Counted from the stretch's first letter, positions 1-9,229 are shown. The stretch: 64,000 nt of DNA from Actinomycetes bacterium (GCA_023460935.1 JAEWOI010000035.1:72674-136673), one strand, 5' to 3'. The notes: generated from the letters alone by a model not told the origin. Made by a program: numbers and translations.

Positions 1-36
1 TCATCGCACCATGCTGCCACGGCGCGACCGCCCGGC

Positions 37-60
37 ACCGCCCACTAGGCTGTGGGCGGT
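37..60 (+). promoter_or_regulatory. Hairpin upstream of lnt
   Basis: A perfect 9-bp stem (ACCGCCCAC / GTGGGCGGT) with a 6-nt loop lies just before the chosen start of lnt. It has no T-tract, so it is not a classical intrinsic terminator. It could be the end of the upstream transcript or an mRNA leader hairpin. Its presence argues that translation of lnt starts downstream of it. Confidence 0.4.
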
Positions 61-76
61 TGTCGAAAGGGTGCGC

Positions 77-1624
77 GTGATCGATTGGCTGGCCGCGAGG
101 CACTGGGGCCTGCGGACGGCCGCCGCGGTCGTCGCCGGACTGCTGGCAGCGCTCGGGTTCCAGCCGTTCGGCTGGTGGCCGCTGGTGCCCGTCGGGGTCG
201 CCGGCCTGACGATCTGCGTGCTCGCCGCCCGGCGCGTCCGGGGCGCGGCCGGCCTCGGCCTCGCCTTCGGCATCGGCCTGCTCCTGCTGGGGATCGGCTG
301 GATGCAGGTGATCTTCGTGCAGGCGATGGTCGGCCTCGTGCTGGTGGAGGCCCTGTTCTACGCACTGCTGGGGGCGCTGCTGAAGGTTGCGTCCCGCACC
401 CCGCTGTGGCCGCTGCTGGGGGCTGCGTGCTGGACGGCTATCGAGTTCACGTTCGCCCGGTTCCCGTTCAACGGCTTCGGCTGGATGCGGATCGGCTACG
501 CGATGGTGGACTCCCCGCTGGCGTGGGTGCTCCCGCTGGTCGGGGTGTCCGGGCTCGGCCTGGCCACGGCGCTGCTGGGGCAGGGCCTGGCGTGGCTCAC
601 CACCAGCGTCACGCGCCGCCGGCTGGCCGTGGCCGGAGCTGCCGTGGCGGCGCTGGCCCTGCTCGCCGCTGCGGGCACGCTGGTGCCCGCAGGGGCCGCC
701 GGTGCCCCGGTCGCGGTCGGCTACGTCCAGGGCGGGGCCCCCGGCGGCGGGGTGTACGGGCTCGGCCCGGCCCGCACGATCACCAGGAACCAGGCCGCGC
801 AGACAGCCCACCTTGCCGAGCGGGTGGATGCCGGCGAGCTGCCTGCCCCGGACTTCGTGGTGTGGCCGGAGAACTCCACCGACCTCGACCCGTTCCACGA
901 CGCCGAGACCCGGCAGCTGGTGTCCGCGGCGGTGGCCCGGGCCGGGGTGCCGGTGCTGGTCGGGACGATCCTGAACGGGCCCGGCGCGCAGGAACGCCAG
1001 ACTGCATCGCTGTGGTGGGACCCCGAACGCGGCGAGCTCGGCCGCTACATCAAGCGCGGCATCGTGCCGTTCGGGGAGTGGGTGCCGCTCCGCTCCCTGC
1101 TGCTGCCCCTGATCCCCGAACTGGCCTATGTCGGAGCCCAGTCCGTGCCGGGCGAGCGCCCCGGCGCGATGGCGGTGGAGCTGGCCGGTGGCCGGGCCAC
1201 CACGCTCGGGCTGCTGGTCTGCTACGACCTCGTCTTCGACGACTTCGCCTACGACACCGTGCGAGCGGGCGGCCGGCTGCTGGTGGTGCAGTCCAGCAAC
1301 GCGATGTACCAGGGCACCGGCCAGATCGACCAGCAGTTCGCCATCACCCGGGCGAGGGCGATGGAGTTGCGCAGGGAGATCCTGGTGGTGACCACCAGCG
1401 GGGTGTCCGGCCTCATCCGCGCGGACGGGACGGTGGAGTTCACCGCACCCGAGCACGTCGGCGCGGCCGGGGTGGTGGAGCTGCCGGAGCGCACCGGGCT
1501 GACCCCCGCCACCTGGCTGGCACCGGGGCTCGAGCTCGCGGTAGTGCTGCTGGCCCTGGCCGGGCTGGGGCTTTCGGTGCGGTACGGCAGAATGGGTGGG
1601 TCCGCACCCCGAGCTGGAGACTGA
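77..1624 (+). CDS. lnt: Apolipoprotein N-acyltransferase
   Basis: This is an integral membrane enzyme that adds the third acyl chain to the N-terminal cysteine of lipoproteins. The N-terminal third is a run of hydrophobic helices. The C-terminal half is a nitrilase-like periplasmic domain. The expected catalytic triad is visible: Glu265 (WPENS), Lys326 (YIKRG) and Cys382 (LLVCYDL), in nearly the same positions as in E. coli (267, 335, 387). I chose the GTG at 77, six bases after a GAAAGG ribosome binding site. An ATG at 11 is in frame but would translate through the hairpin at 37-60. The gene for polyprenol-phosphate mannosyltransferase follows after 4 bp. In mycobacteria these two activities are fused in one protein, so coupled expression is expected. 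Confidence 0.93.
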   Translation: MIDWLAARHWGLRTAAAVVAGLLAALGFQPFGWWPLVPVGVAGLTICVLAARRVRGAAGLGLAFGIGLLLLGIGWMQVIFVQAMVGLVLVEALFYALLGALLKVASRTPLWPLLGAACWTAIEFTFARFPFNGFGWMRIGYAMVDSPLAWVLPLVGVSGLGLATALLGQGLAWLTTSVTRRRLAVAGAAVAALALLAAAGTLVPAGAAGAPVAVGYVQGGAPGGGVYGLGPARTITRNQAAQTAHLAERVDAGELPAPDFVVWPENSTDLDPFHDAETRQLVSAAVARAGVPVLVGTILNGPGAQERQTASLWWDPERGELGRYIKRGIVPFGEWVPLRSLLLPLIPELAYVGAQSVPGERPGAMAVELAGGRATTLGLLVCYDLVFDDFAYDTVRAGGRLLVVQSSNAMYQGTGQIDQQFAITRARAMELRREILVVTTSGVSGLIRADGTVEFTAPEHVGAAGVVELPERTGLTPATWLAPGLELAVVLLALAGLGLSVRYGRMGGSAPRAGD

Positions 1625-1628
1625 GACC

Positions 1629-2492
1629 ATGGCCGACCCGGCAGCGCTGGAACGCGTGCTCGTCATCATCCCCACCTACAACGAGTCCGAGAACCTGCGC
1701 CCGATCACCGCCCGGATCCGGGCGGCGGTGCCGGCGGCCCACATCCTCGTCGCCGACGACAACTCCCCGGACGGCACCGGCCGGCTCGCAGACGAGCTCG
1801 CCGCAGCTGACGACCACTTCCACGTGCTGCACCGCAAGGGCAAGGAGGGCCTGGGGGCCGCCTACATCGCCGGCTTCCGCTGGGGCCTGGAGCGGGGCTA
1901 CGACGTGCTGGTCGAGCACGACGCGGACGGCTCCCACCAGCCCGAGCACCTGCCCGCGATGCTCGAGCGGCTGCGGACCGCCGACGTGGTCAAGGGCTCG
2001 CGCTACGTCAAGGGCGGCGCGACGAAGGGGTGGCCGTTGCACCGCCAGCTGCTGTCCCGCGGCGGCAACCTGTGGACCCGCCTGCTGTTGGGCCTGAAGG
2101 TGAAGGACGCCACCGGCGGGTTCACCGCGTGGCGGGCCGGCACCCTGCGGGGCATCGACCTCGCCGGGGTGGAGGCTGCCGGCTACGGCTTCCAGGTCGA
2201 CCTCGTCTGGCGCGCGCTGCGCAACGGCTTCACCGTCGCCGAGGTGCCGATCGAATTCATCGAGCGCGAGTACGGCGACTCCAAGATGAGCGGCGCCATC
2301 GTGGCGGAGGCGATGCTGCTCACCACCCGCTGGGGCCTGGACTACCGGGTTGGCCAGGCCAGGCGGCTGGCCGGCAAGCTCGGCGAGAGCGCGGCGCAGG
2401 TCGCGAAGGAGGCCGGCCGGACGGCAGCGGTCGGCCGCGAGCGAGTGGCCGGCTGGTGGCGCGCCCGGCGTACGGACGGGGGCCGGTCGTGA
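1629..2492 (+). CDS. Polyprenol monophosphomannose synthase (GT2 family)
   Basis: A 287-residue GT-A glycosyltransferase of the dolichol/polyprenol-phosphate mannose synthase type. It transfers mannose from GDP-mannose to a lipid carrier, which feeds protein O-mannosylation and lipoglycan synthesis. Visible motifs are IIPTYNESENL at the N-terminus, DDNSPDGTG, and the metal-binding HDADGSHQP around residues 97-105. There are no transmembrane helices, unlike some family members, so membrane attachment probably comes through Lnt or its lipid substrate. It starts 4 bp after lnt and its stop overlaps the start of the next gene (GTGA), which indicates a tight operon. It corresponds to the C-terminal half of the mycobacterial Ppm1 fusion. 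Confidence 0.92.
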   Translation: MADPAALERVLVIIPTYNESENLRPITARIRAAVPAAHILVADDNSPDGTGRLADELAAADDHFHVLHRKGKEGLGAAYIAGFRWGLERGYDVLVEHDADGSHQPEHLPAMLERLRTADVVKGSRYVKGGATKGWPLHRQLLSRGGNLWTRLLLGLKVKDATGGFTAWRAGTLRGIDLAGVEAAGYGFQVDLVWRALRNGFTVAEVPIEFIEREYGDSKMSGAIVAEAMLLTTRWGLDYRVGQARRLAGKLGESAAQVAKEAGRTAAVGRERVAGWWRARRTDGGRS

Positions 2493-3019
2493 GCGCGGCG
2501 CCGCGGCGCCGGCTCCTGCTGCCGTTGCTCGTGGTGGGCTTCATTCTGGTCTCGGTGCTGGAGGTGTGGCTGCTCACAGCCGTCGCCGCCCGGATCACCG
2601 TGATCGCCACCATTGCGATCCTGCTGGCCGTGGCGCTGCTCGGAGCCTGGCTGATGCGGCGGGAGGGCGGCAAGGCGTGGAAGGCACTCGTCGACGCCTA
2701 CAGCACCGGCCGGATGCCGAGCGGTCAACTCGCCGACGCTGCGCTGGTCCTGGTCGGCGGAATCCTGCTGATCCTCCCCGGCTTCCTCACCGACATCGTC
2801 GGACTCGCCTGTCTGCTCCCGGTGACCCGGCCGTACACCCGGCGGGTGCTCGGCTCGCTGGTCGCCAGGCAGGCTGCGAAGTCTGGCCTCGACGTGGGGG
2901 CACTGCAGGCGAGGTTCGGGCGGGGCACGGTGATTCGTGGGGAGACCGTCGACGATCCGGACGCGGGACCGGGACAGCAGCCGCGCGTGATCAGGGGCGA
3001 GGTCGAGGGCCAGTCCTAG
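2489..3019 (+). CDS. FxsA-like membrane protein
   Basis: A 176-residue protein with FxsA-family features: two N-terminal transmembrane helices, a short loop, then the hydrophobic GGILLILPGFLTDIVGL segment and a basic cytoplasmic tail. FxsA in E. coli affects F-plasmid exclusion of phage T7. The role in actinobacteria is unknown. The GTG start at 2489 overlaps the stop of the mannosyltransferase by four bases, so it is translationally coupled to that gene. Its stop overlaps the convergent rbpA stop by 4 bp. Family assignment rests on the membrane layout and the glycine-rich helix, so it is firm for the family and open for function. Confidence 0.82.
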   Translation: MSAAPRRRLLLPLLVVGFILVSVLEVWLLTAVAARITVIATIAILLAVALLGAWLMRREGGKAWKALVDAYSTGRMPSGQLADAALVLVGGILLILPGFLTDIVGLACLLPVTRPYTRRVLGSLVARQAAKSGLDVGALQARFGRGTVIRGETVDDPDAGPGQQPRVIRGEVEGQS

Positions 3020-3351
3020 CGGTCGTCGCCGCGGATCTGGTCGAGCCGCTCAGCCAGCAGGTCCTCGAGCTCCTCGATCGAGCGCCGTTCCCGCAACATG
3101 TCCCAGTGGGTGCGGGGGGCCTTGGTCTCCTTCGCCTCCGGCTCCACGCCGTCCGAACGCCGGGCCACCTCGCCGCAGCGAGGGCACTCCCACTCGGTGG
3201 GCAGGTCGGCCTCCTCGGCGAAAACCACGCCGAAGTGGTGGCCCTTTGGGCAGTCGAAGCCGATCTCCTGGCGCGGTGCCAGTTCGACCCCGCTGGGGTC
3301 GGCGTGACTCTTCGAACCCAACCCGGAACCCCGCAACGCACGCTCAGCCAT
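3016..3351 (-). CDS. rbpA: RNA polymerase-binding protein RbpA
   Basis: A 111-residue actinobacterial RNA polymerase-binding factor that stabilises promoter complexes of the principal sigma factor. The central zinc-ribbon-like core carries FDCPKGH and WECPRCG. The C-terminal sigma-interacting segment is recognisable as THWDMLRERRSIEELEDLL. Its size is typical for the family. It stands alone, converges on the fxsA-like gene, and has an upstream gap before the next minus-strand gene stops at 3391. Its presence is strong evidence for an actinobacterial host. Confidence 0.96.
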   Translation of the reverse strand: MAERALRGSGLGSKSHADPSGVELAPRQEIGFDCPKGHHFGVVFAEEADLPTEWECPRCGEVARRSDGVEPEAKETKAPRTHWDMLRERRSIEELEDLLAERLDQIRGDDR

Positions 3352-3390
3352 CGTTCTCCTCCGTTACCAAGTTAGCCGTGAGGGCAAGAA

Positions 3391-4728
3391 TCAGAGCACC
3401 TTGGGCAACGCGTTTCCGGCGTCGGTGATTCCCTTGCGCATGTCCACCCGCGTCAGCAGTTCGCCACCGACCACGAAGAAGACGGCCAGGGCCACCAGGG
3501 CCAGGCGGTACGACTGGCTGAACTGGAACACCAGGCCGAAGGTGAGCGTGCCCAGCCAACTGGTACCCCGCTCCATCGCCTGGTAAAAGCTGAAGTACTC
3601 CGACTCCCTGCCCCGCGGGACGAGTTGGCTGTACATCGAGCGCGCCAGCGCCTGGGTGCCGCCCATCACCAGCCCGATCGCGGCGCCGAGGCCCAGCAGT
3701 GCCGGCAGGTTGCCGGCCGGGAGCACGAAGCCGGCTGCCACCACGCCCAGCCAGACCACGATGCCGCCGAGCACCGTGCGCTTCGCACCGATCGAGGCGG
3801 CGATGCGCCCGAACAGCAGCGCGCCGCCGAAGGCAACGAACTGCGTGAGCAGGAAGGTCATCATCACCTGGCTGGTGGCCATGCCCAGCTCGGAGGTGGC
3901 GTACAGGCTGGACTGGACGATCACGGTCTGGATGCCGTCGTTGAAGAACAGGAACGCGAGCAGGAACAGCAGGGTCTGGGGATAGCTGCGCAGTTCACGG
4001 AAGGTGTCGGCCAATTGCCGCACCGGGTGCACCGTTGCGATCTGCGCCGGTACCGTCCGCGGCAGCCGGCGCAGGCCGAGCACCGGGATGATCGTGAACG
4101 CTGCCCACCACAGCCCTGCGGAGAGCAGGCTGAACCGGATCGCCAGGCCGTAGTCCAGCCCGAGGGCCTCGTAGTAGGTCATGAGAACGAAGTTGGCCGC
4201 CAGCAGCAACCCGCCGCCGAGGTAGCCCAGGGCCCACCCGCGGCTGGACACCCGGTCGCGTTCGTCGGGGCCGGCGATCCGGCACAGGATCGCGTCGTAG
4301 ACGACGAAGGATGCCCCCGCTGCGAAGCTGGCCACCACCATCAGCCAGGCGCCGAGAGCCCAGTTGTCGCCCTGCAGGAAGAACATCAGGCAGGCCGCGA
4401 CGGCACCCAGCCACGCGGTGGCGCCGAGCCAGCGGTGGGGGTGGGCGGAGCGGTCGGCCGCCGCGCCGACGAAGATCAGCAGCACGGCCGAGACCACGGT
4501 GCTCAGGGTGGCGAGGAACGGGTGGAGCGCGCCGGGCAGCACCGGGAACAGGCCCAGCAGCAGCACCGGGTTGCGGCACACCTCCCCGGCCGGCAGGCCG
4601 GGGCAGGCAGCGTTGTTGGCGAGGCTGGTCAGGTAGGGCCCGATGATCACCGTCGCCGTGGTCGTGATGTAGGCCGAGTTGGCCCAGTCGTACCAGTACC
4701 AGGCGCGCTGTTCCCTGGTGCTCCTCAT
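3391..4728 (-). CDS. MFS transporter, UMF1/Atg22-like
   Basis: A 445-residue membrane protein with about twelve hydrophobic helices. The N-terminal YWYDWANSAY signature is characteristic of the UMF1/Atg22-like branch of the major facilitator superfamily. Atg22 in yeast exports amino acids from the vacuole; the bacterial substrate is unknown. The ATG at 4728 is preceded by a strong GGAGGACC ribosome binding site and overlaps the stop of the upstream GDPD gene (ATGA), so the two are co-translated. A longer upstream frame exists but would run inside the GDPD gene and is not real. Confidence 0.88.
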   Translation of the reverse strand: MRSTREQRAWYWYDWANSAYITTTATVIIGPYLTSLANNAACPGLPAGEVCRNPVLLLGLFPVLPGALHPFLATLSTVVSAVLLIFVGAAADRSAHPHRWLGATAWLGAVAACLMFFLQGDNWALGAWLMVVASFAAGASFVVYDAILCRIAGPDERDRVSSRGWALGYLGGGLLLAANFVLMTYYEALGLDYGLAIRFSLLSAGLWWAAFTIIPVLGLRRLPRTVPAQIATVHPVRQLADTFRELRSYPQTLLFLLAFLFFNDGIQTVIVQSSLYATSELGMATSQVMMTFLLTQFVAFGGALLFGRIAASIGAKRTVLGGIVVWLGVVAAGFVLPAGNLPALLGLGAAIGLVMGGTQALARSMYSQLVPRGRESEYFSFYQAMERGTSWLGTLTFGLVFQFSQSYRLALVALAVFFVVGGELLTRVDMRKGITDAGNALPKVL

Positions 4729-5513
4729 CGGTGGTCCTCCCACAGCCCGTGCCTGGAGAGCACCTGCTTCAGCGCCTCCACGTTGTTGGTCACCAGCCCG
4801 TCCACGCCGAGTTCCAGCAGGCGCTCCATCTCGGCCTCTGCATCGATCGTCCATACGTGGACGAGCCGCCCGGCGGCGTGCGCGGCGTCCACCACGTCCC
4901 GGCGGACCAGCGCCACCCGCTCCCGCAGGACGCGCGCCGGCACCTGCAGCACCGCGCCGGAGTCCAGCGGCAGCCGGCGCAGCAGTGGCGCGAAGCCGTA
5001 CCAGGCGACGCCTGCCGGGCTGACCGATGTCACGACCTCCTGGCCGGCCAGCCTGCGGAAGGCGGCGAGCCGCGAGGTGGAGAAGGAGCCGACGCAGACC
5101 CGGCGCTGCGCGCCGTGGCGGCGGACCAGCTCGGCCAACGGGGCCACCGACCTCGCGTCCTTCAGGTCGATGTTGAACCGGCAGGTGCCGAACTCCTCCA
5201 GCAGGTCCGCCATCCGGGCGATCGGCTCGGTGCCGTCCACCACCAGCCCGGACAGCTCGGCCCAGGTGCGCTCGGCCACCGGACCCGTCCCGTTGGTCAC
5301 GCGGTCGAGCGAACGGTCGTGGAACGCCACCAGGACGCCGTCAGCGGTCGTGCGGACGTCGGTCTCGAGGTACTCGTAGCCCAGTTCGACGGCGTGGGCG
5401 AAGGCGCGCCGGGTGTTCTCCGGGCCGGTGCCGTCGCTGCGCAGCCAGCCGCCACGGTGCGCGAGCGCGGCGAACGGCCGGTCCAGGTAGGGCGGGCGGA
5501 CGGCGGGCACCAC
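4725..5513 (-). CDS. Glycerophosphodiester phosphodiesterase
   Basis: A 262-residue GDPD-type TIM-barrel enzyme that hydrolyses glycerophosphodiesters to glycerol-3-phosphate and an alcohol. The signature residues are present: AHRGG near residue 18, PENT around residue 30, LETDVR near residue 50 and FHDRSLDR near residue 64. No signal peptide is seen, so a cytoplasmic role in phospholipid turnover is most likely. It overlaps the following MFS gene by four bases, which suggests that transporter and hydrolase act on related compounds. The divergent pdxY gene starts 62 bp away. Confidence 0.93.
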   Translation of the reverse strand: MVPAVRPPYLDRPFAALAHRGGWLRSDGTGPENTRRAFAHAVELGYEYLETDVRTTADGVLVAFHDRSLDRVTNGTGPVAERTWAELSGLVVDGTEPIARMADLLEEFGTCRFNIDLKDARSVAPLAELVRRHGAQRRVCVGSFSTSRLAAFRRLAGQEVVTSVSPAGVAWYGFAPLLRRLPLDSGAVLQVPARVLRERVALVRRDVVDAAHAAGRLVHVWTIDAEAEMERLLELGVDGLVTNNVEALKQVLSRHGLWEDHR

Positions 5514-5574
5514 TGCACTCTAGGGCGCAGCTGGCGGGCGGACGGATCGGCAACCTGCGTGTCGAGCGTGGACA

Positions 5575-6438
5575 ATGTGCGGCGTGACCACCATCCTCTC
5601 GATCCAGTCCTCCGTCGCCTACGGCCACGTCGGCAACAGCGCCGCGACCTTCCCGCTGATGCGGCTGGGAGTAGAGGTGTGGCCGGTCCTGACCGTGCAC
5701 TTCTCCAACCACACCGGCTACGGGGCGTGGCGGGGGCCGCTGCTGGCGGCGGACGATGTCGCGCAGGTGGTGCTCGGCATCGACGAGCGCGACGTGCTGC
5801 ACCGCGTGGATGCCGTCCTCTCCGGCTACCAGGGTGCCCGGGAGGTGGGCGCAGAGGTGCTCCGGGCGGTCGAGCTGGTGAAGCAGCGCAATCCCGATGC
5901 GATCTACTGCTGTGACCCGGTGATCGGCGACGTGGGCCGCGGGATCTTCGTGCGGCCGGGGATCCCCGAGTTCATGCGCGACCAGGTGGTCCCGGCCGCG
6001 CAGGTGGTCACGCCGAACCACTTCGAGCTGGACTTCCTCACCGGGCGGCGGACCACGACGCTGGCCGAGGTGATCGAGGCCGCGCACGTGGTGCGCGCCT
6101 CCGGGCCCGGGCTGGTGCTGGTCACCTCGGTCGTGGCCGAGGGGGATGACCCGGACACCCTGACGATGCTCGCTGTGGACGGTGCGGGGGCGTGGCAGGT
6201 GACGACGCCGCGGCTCGAACGCACCTTCACCGGCTCCGGCGACCTCACCTCGGCGCTCTTCCTGGCGAACTACCTGCGCACCCGCGACCCCGGCGCAGCC
6301 GTGGCGGCCACGGCCGACTCGGTGTACTCGCTGCTCAAGGCCACAGCCGACGCCGGGTCGCCGGAGCTCCTGCTCGTGCAGGCCCAGGACCAGCTGGTCT
6401 CGCCGCGCTACCGCTTCGAGGCCGAGCGGGTCCGCTAG
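5575..6438 (+). CDS. pdxY: Pyridoxal kinase (PdxY type)
   Basis: A 287-residue ribokinase-fold enzyme that phosphorylates pyridoxal in vitamin B6 salvage. Visible signatures are SVAYGHVGNSA at the N-terminus, GYQGA, CDPVIGD in the middle, TPNHFELDFLTG, and the C-terminal TGSGDLTSALFLA loop, where the GxGD aspartate is the catalytic base. Translation could start at the ATG at 5575 or the GTG at 5584. The gene is divergent from the GDPD gene and stands alone. Confidence 0.94.
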   Translation: MCGVTTILSIQSSVAYGHVGNSAATFPLMRLGVEVWPVLTVHFSNHTGYGAWRGPLLAADDVAQVVLGIDERDVLHRVDAVLSGYQGAREVGAEVLRAVELVKQRNPDAIYCCDPVIGDVGRGIFVRPGIPEFMRDQVVPAAQVVTPNHFELDFLTGRRTTTLAEVIEAAHVVRASGPGLVLVTSVVAEGDDPDTLTMLAVDGAGAWQVTTPRLERTFTGSGDLTSALFLANYLRTRDPGAAVAATADSVYSLLKATADAGSPELLLVQAQDQLVSPRYRFEAERVR

Positions 6439-6542
6439 GCGGGACGGGCGGCTTCGGATCCCGCGGCGCGGGGTACGGCAACAGCAGGTGCGTGCGCCCG
6501 CAGGGCGGCGGGGCTGACGCGCACCGGAGCTGGAGGTGTGCG

Positions 6543-7643
6543 ATGCGGCTGTTCGGCGCGGTTCAAGGGCTGAGCTTCGGCCCGGTGTCTCCGCCGGAGG
6601 ACTTCGGTGAGCTCGCTCGGGGCGTCGGCGCCGGCCTGGTCCGGGCGGAGCTGGCCTGGGCAGAGGTGGAGCCCGTGCCGGGGAGCTACGACTGGGCAGA
6701 GGTCGACCGGCTGCTGACCGGCGTCGCCGGCTGGGGCCGGCTGTGGCTCAGTGTCCGCTGCCGTTCGCCGTGGGGCACCCGCACCGGCTCCGGTGGCGCG
6801 TCCTCACCGCCGCTGGACGAGGCAGCCTTCCGCCGGTTCGTCACCGAGCTGTGCCGGCACTGCGGCGACAGCGTGCGCTACTGGCAGTGCGAGTCCGAAC
6901 CCGCCGCAGGGGACAACTGGGCCGGCACTCCGGGGGAGTACGCGCGCCTTGCCACCTCGTTCGCCGGTGCCGTCCGTGCTGTGGCCGAGGCGCCGGTGCT
7001 GGTGCTGGGTGGGCTGTCCGGGGACGCGCCGGAGCAGGCGTCCAGGGACTTCTTCCGGGTCGTCGTGCCCGGTGCCGCCGGCGACTTCGACCTGCTCGAC
7101 CTGCACGTCGATGGTGGCCGGGGCCGGCTCCACGCCCAGTTCGAACGGGCGAGGGAGGTGCTCGGGGACGACGACCGCCTGGTGGTGGGGGAGCAGCGCG
7201 TACCGGGCCCGGGCGAGCTGGTGACGGCCTCGGTGCTGGCCCTGGCCAACGGTGCCAGCGCGGTCTGCTACCGCGTGGAGGACCGCCTGGCCGAGCTGTC
7301 CCCGACGTTGCGGATGCTGTGCCGCTGGCTGGCCGGCAGTACCGGGGCGCGGCGCATCGACGTCAGCGGCCGGCCGGAGGTGTACGCGGTCGAGGTGGGG
7401 TTCGACGACCCGGGCCGCTCGGTGCAGGTGTTCTGGCGGGAGGACGACGCGGCCGACGCGGAGGCCGACCTGCGCGAGGCGCTGGAGTGGCACTGGGTGC
7501 ACTCCTCGCTGCACGTGGCGGCAGCCGACGCCGAGCCGCTGCCGATGCCGGCGTGGGCCAGCGGACGGCTGGCGTTGCCGCTGTCCGGCTCCCCGGTGCT
7601 GGTCAGCACTGAGCCGCTCGACCCGGACGGCCGGTCGGGCTAG
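6543..7643 (+). CDS. Glycoside hydrolase-like TIM-barrel protein
   Basis: A 366-residue protein without signal peptide or membrane helices. The order of segments resembles clan GH-A glycosidases: an N-terminal strand containing RAELAWAEVEPVPGSYDW, a YWQCESEP segment where the first catalytic Glu would sit (Glu at about residue 118), and a later LVVGEQR segment that could carry the nucleophile. The typical WNEP is replaced by QCESEP, so catalytic activity is uncertain. The ATG at 6543 follows a GGAGCTGGAGG ribosome binding site. Its stop overlaps the convergent murA-like gene by 4 bp. The substrate cannot be read from the sequence. Confidence 0.6.
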   Translation: MRLFGAVQGLSFGPVSPPEDFGELARGVGAGLVRAELAWAEVEPVPGSYDWAEVDRLLTGVAGWGRLWLSVRCRSPWGTRTGSGGASSPPLDEAAFRRFVTELCRHCGDSVRYWQCESEPAAGDNWAGTPGEYARLATSFAGAVRAVAEAPVLVLGGLSGDAPEQASRDFFRVVVPGAAGDFDLLDLHVDGGRGRLHAQFERAREVLGDDDRLVVGEQRVPGPGELVTASVLALANGASAVCYRVEDRLAELSPTLRMLCRWLAGSTGARRIDVSGRPEVYAVEVGFDDPGRSVQVFWREDDAADAEADLREALEWHWVHSSLHVAAADAEPLPMPAWASGRLALPLSGSPVLVSTEPLDPDGRSG

Positions 7644-9166
7644 TCGTGGAAGACGTCGATCCTCGCCCCGAGGGCGTTCAGCCGGTTGGGCAGGTCCTCG
7701 TAGCCGCGGTTGATCACGTAAACGTCGCGTAGCACCGACGTGCCGCGCGCAGCGAGCGCCGCCAGCAGCAGGCAGACCGCCGGGCGCAGCGCCTGCGGGC
7801 AGATCAGTTCCTGCCCGCGCCACCGCGTGGGGCCGGTGACCACGATCCGGTGGGGATCGAGCAACTGCACGTCCGCGCCGAGCTTGTTCAGCTCCACCAG
7901 GTGGATGGCGCGGTTCTCGTAGACCCAGTCGTGAATCATCGTGCGCCCCTCCGCCGCGGCGGCGATGACGGCGAAGAACGGCAGGTTGTCGATGTTCAGC
8001 CCGGGGAACGGCATCGGGTGGATCTTGTCTGCGGCATGGTGCAGCTCCGAAGGGCGGACGGTGATGTCCACCAGCCGGGTCTGGCCGTTGTAGGAGCGGT
8101 ACTCGGGGCTGAGGGAGTAGTCCAGGCCCATTTCGGCGAGGATCGCCAGCTCGATGTCGAGGAACTCGATCGGGCTGCGCTGGATGGTGAGCTCCGAAGC
8201 GGTGACGATCGCAGCGGTGAGCAGGCTCATCGCCTCGATCGGGTCCTCGGAGGGGAAGAAGTCGACATCGGTCTGGATGCGCTCCAGCCCGTGGACGGTG
8301 AGGGTGGTGGTGCCGATGCCTTCGATCACCACGCCGAGCGCCTCGAGGAAGAAGCACAGGTCCTGGACCATGTAGTTGCTGGACGCGTTGCGGATCACGG
8401 TGCGGCCGGGGAACTGGGCCGCGGCCATCAGCACGTTCTCGGTCACGGTGTCACCGCGCTCGGTGAGGGTGATCCTGCGGTCGGCGTCCGGGGTGGCCCG
8501 CACGTCGGCGTGGTACACGCCCTGGGTGGTGCGCACGCCGAGGCCGAAGTGACGCAGCGCCTGCAGGTGCGGCGTGATGGTGCGGGCACCGAGGTTGCAG
8601 CCACCGGCATAGGGCAGCTCGAAGTTCGTCTCCGAGTGCAGCAGCGGGCCGAGGAACATGATGATCGAGCGGGTGCGGCGGGCGGCGGTCTGGTTCATCC
8701 GGGCCAGGTCGAGCCTCGCCGGGCGCTCCAGTTCCAGCCGCGACTTGTCCTCCGACCAGGTGGCCCGCACGCCGATGCTGGTCAGCACCTCGAGAATGCG
8801 GTTCACCTCCTCGATCTGGGCGATGCCGTGCAGCACCGTGCGGCCGTGATTGATCAGGGAGGCACACAGCAGGGCGACGGCGGCGTTCTTCGACGACCGC
8901 ACGGCTATCGACCCCTGCAGCTTCACCGGGCCGTGGATGCGCAGGTGCGTGGGCCCGCCCGCGCCGGCCGAGATCAGCGGCGAGTCCAGTGCCCCGGCGA
9001 TCCGGTTGATCATGTCGAGGCTCAGGTTCTGGCCGCCGGATTCGATCCGGTGCACGGCGCTCTGGGAGGTGCCGAGGACGTCGGCAAGCTCCTGCTGGGT
9101 GAGTCCCCGCTGCTTGCGTGCGTCCCGGATCAGCGTGCCGATGCTGCTCGGGAGAAGGTTTACCAC
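7640..9166 (-). CDS. murA: HTH domain fused to UDP-GlcNAc enolpyruvyltransferase
   Basis: A 508-residue fusion. Residues 8-62 form an XRE/Cro-type helix-turn-helix (RKQRGLTQQELADVLGTS). Residues 75 onward are an EPSP-synthase-fold enzyme of the MurA type, which transfers enolpyruvate from PEP to UDP-GlcNAc in the first step of peptidoglycan synthesis. The substrate lysine motif (SSKNAAVALL) and the PEP-binding cysteine motif (GGCNLGART) are both kept, so the enzyme part looks active. A standalone MurA normally has about 420 residues; the extra length here is the HTH. Fusions of this kind are, as I recall, known in actinobacteria. The fused domain suggests self- or cell-wall-linked regulation. 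It is divergent from lpd. Confidence 0.88.
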   Translation of the reverse strand: MVNLLPSSIGTLIRDARKQRGLTQQELADVLGTSQSAVHRIESGGQNLSLDMINRIAGALDSPLISAGAGGPTHLRIHGPVKLQGSIAVRSSKNAAVALLCASLINHGRTVLHGIAQIEEVNRILEVLTSIGVRATWSEDKSRLELERPARLDLARMNQTAARRTRSIIMFLGPLLHSETNFELPYAGGCNLGARTITPHLQALRHFGLGVRTTQGVYHADVRATPDADRRITLTERGDTVTENVLMAAAQFPGRTVIRNASSNYMVQDLCFFLEALGVVIEGIGTTTLTVHGLERIQTDVDFFPSEDPIEAMSLLTAAIVTASELTIQRSPIEFLDIELAILAEMGLDYSLSPEYRSYNGQTRLVDITVRPSELHHAADKIHPMPFPGLNIDNLPFFAVIAAAAEGRTMIHDWVYENRAIHLVELNKLGADVQLLDPHRIVVTGPTRWRGQELICPQALRPAVCLLLAALAARGTSVLRDVYVINRGYEDLPNRLNALGARIDVFHD

Positions 9167-9229
9167 CGACGCAGCTTATCTCACATGGGATATGAACGGG
9201 GAAATGGAGCGACGTCCTAGAGTGTGGCC

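Noticed and set aside
3625..9220. Long open frames antisense to the MFS transporter, HTH-murA and other genes (for example 3625-5379 and 7850-9220 on the plus strand)
   Set aside because: They mirror real genes on the other strand, are rich in Arg/His/Gln/Gly from high-GC codon shadows and have no domain or ribosome binding site.
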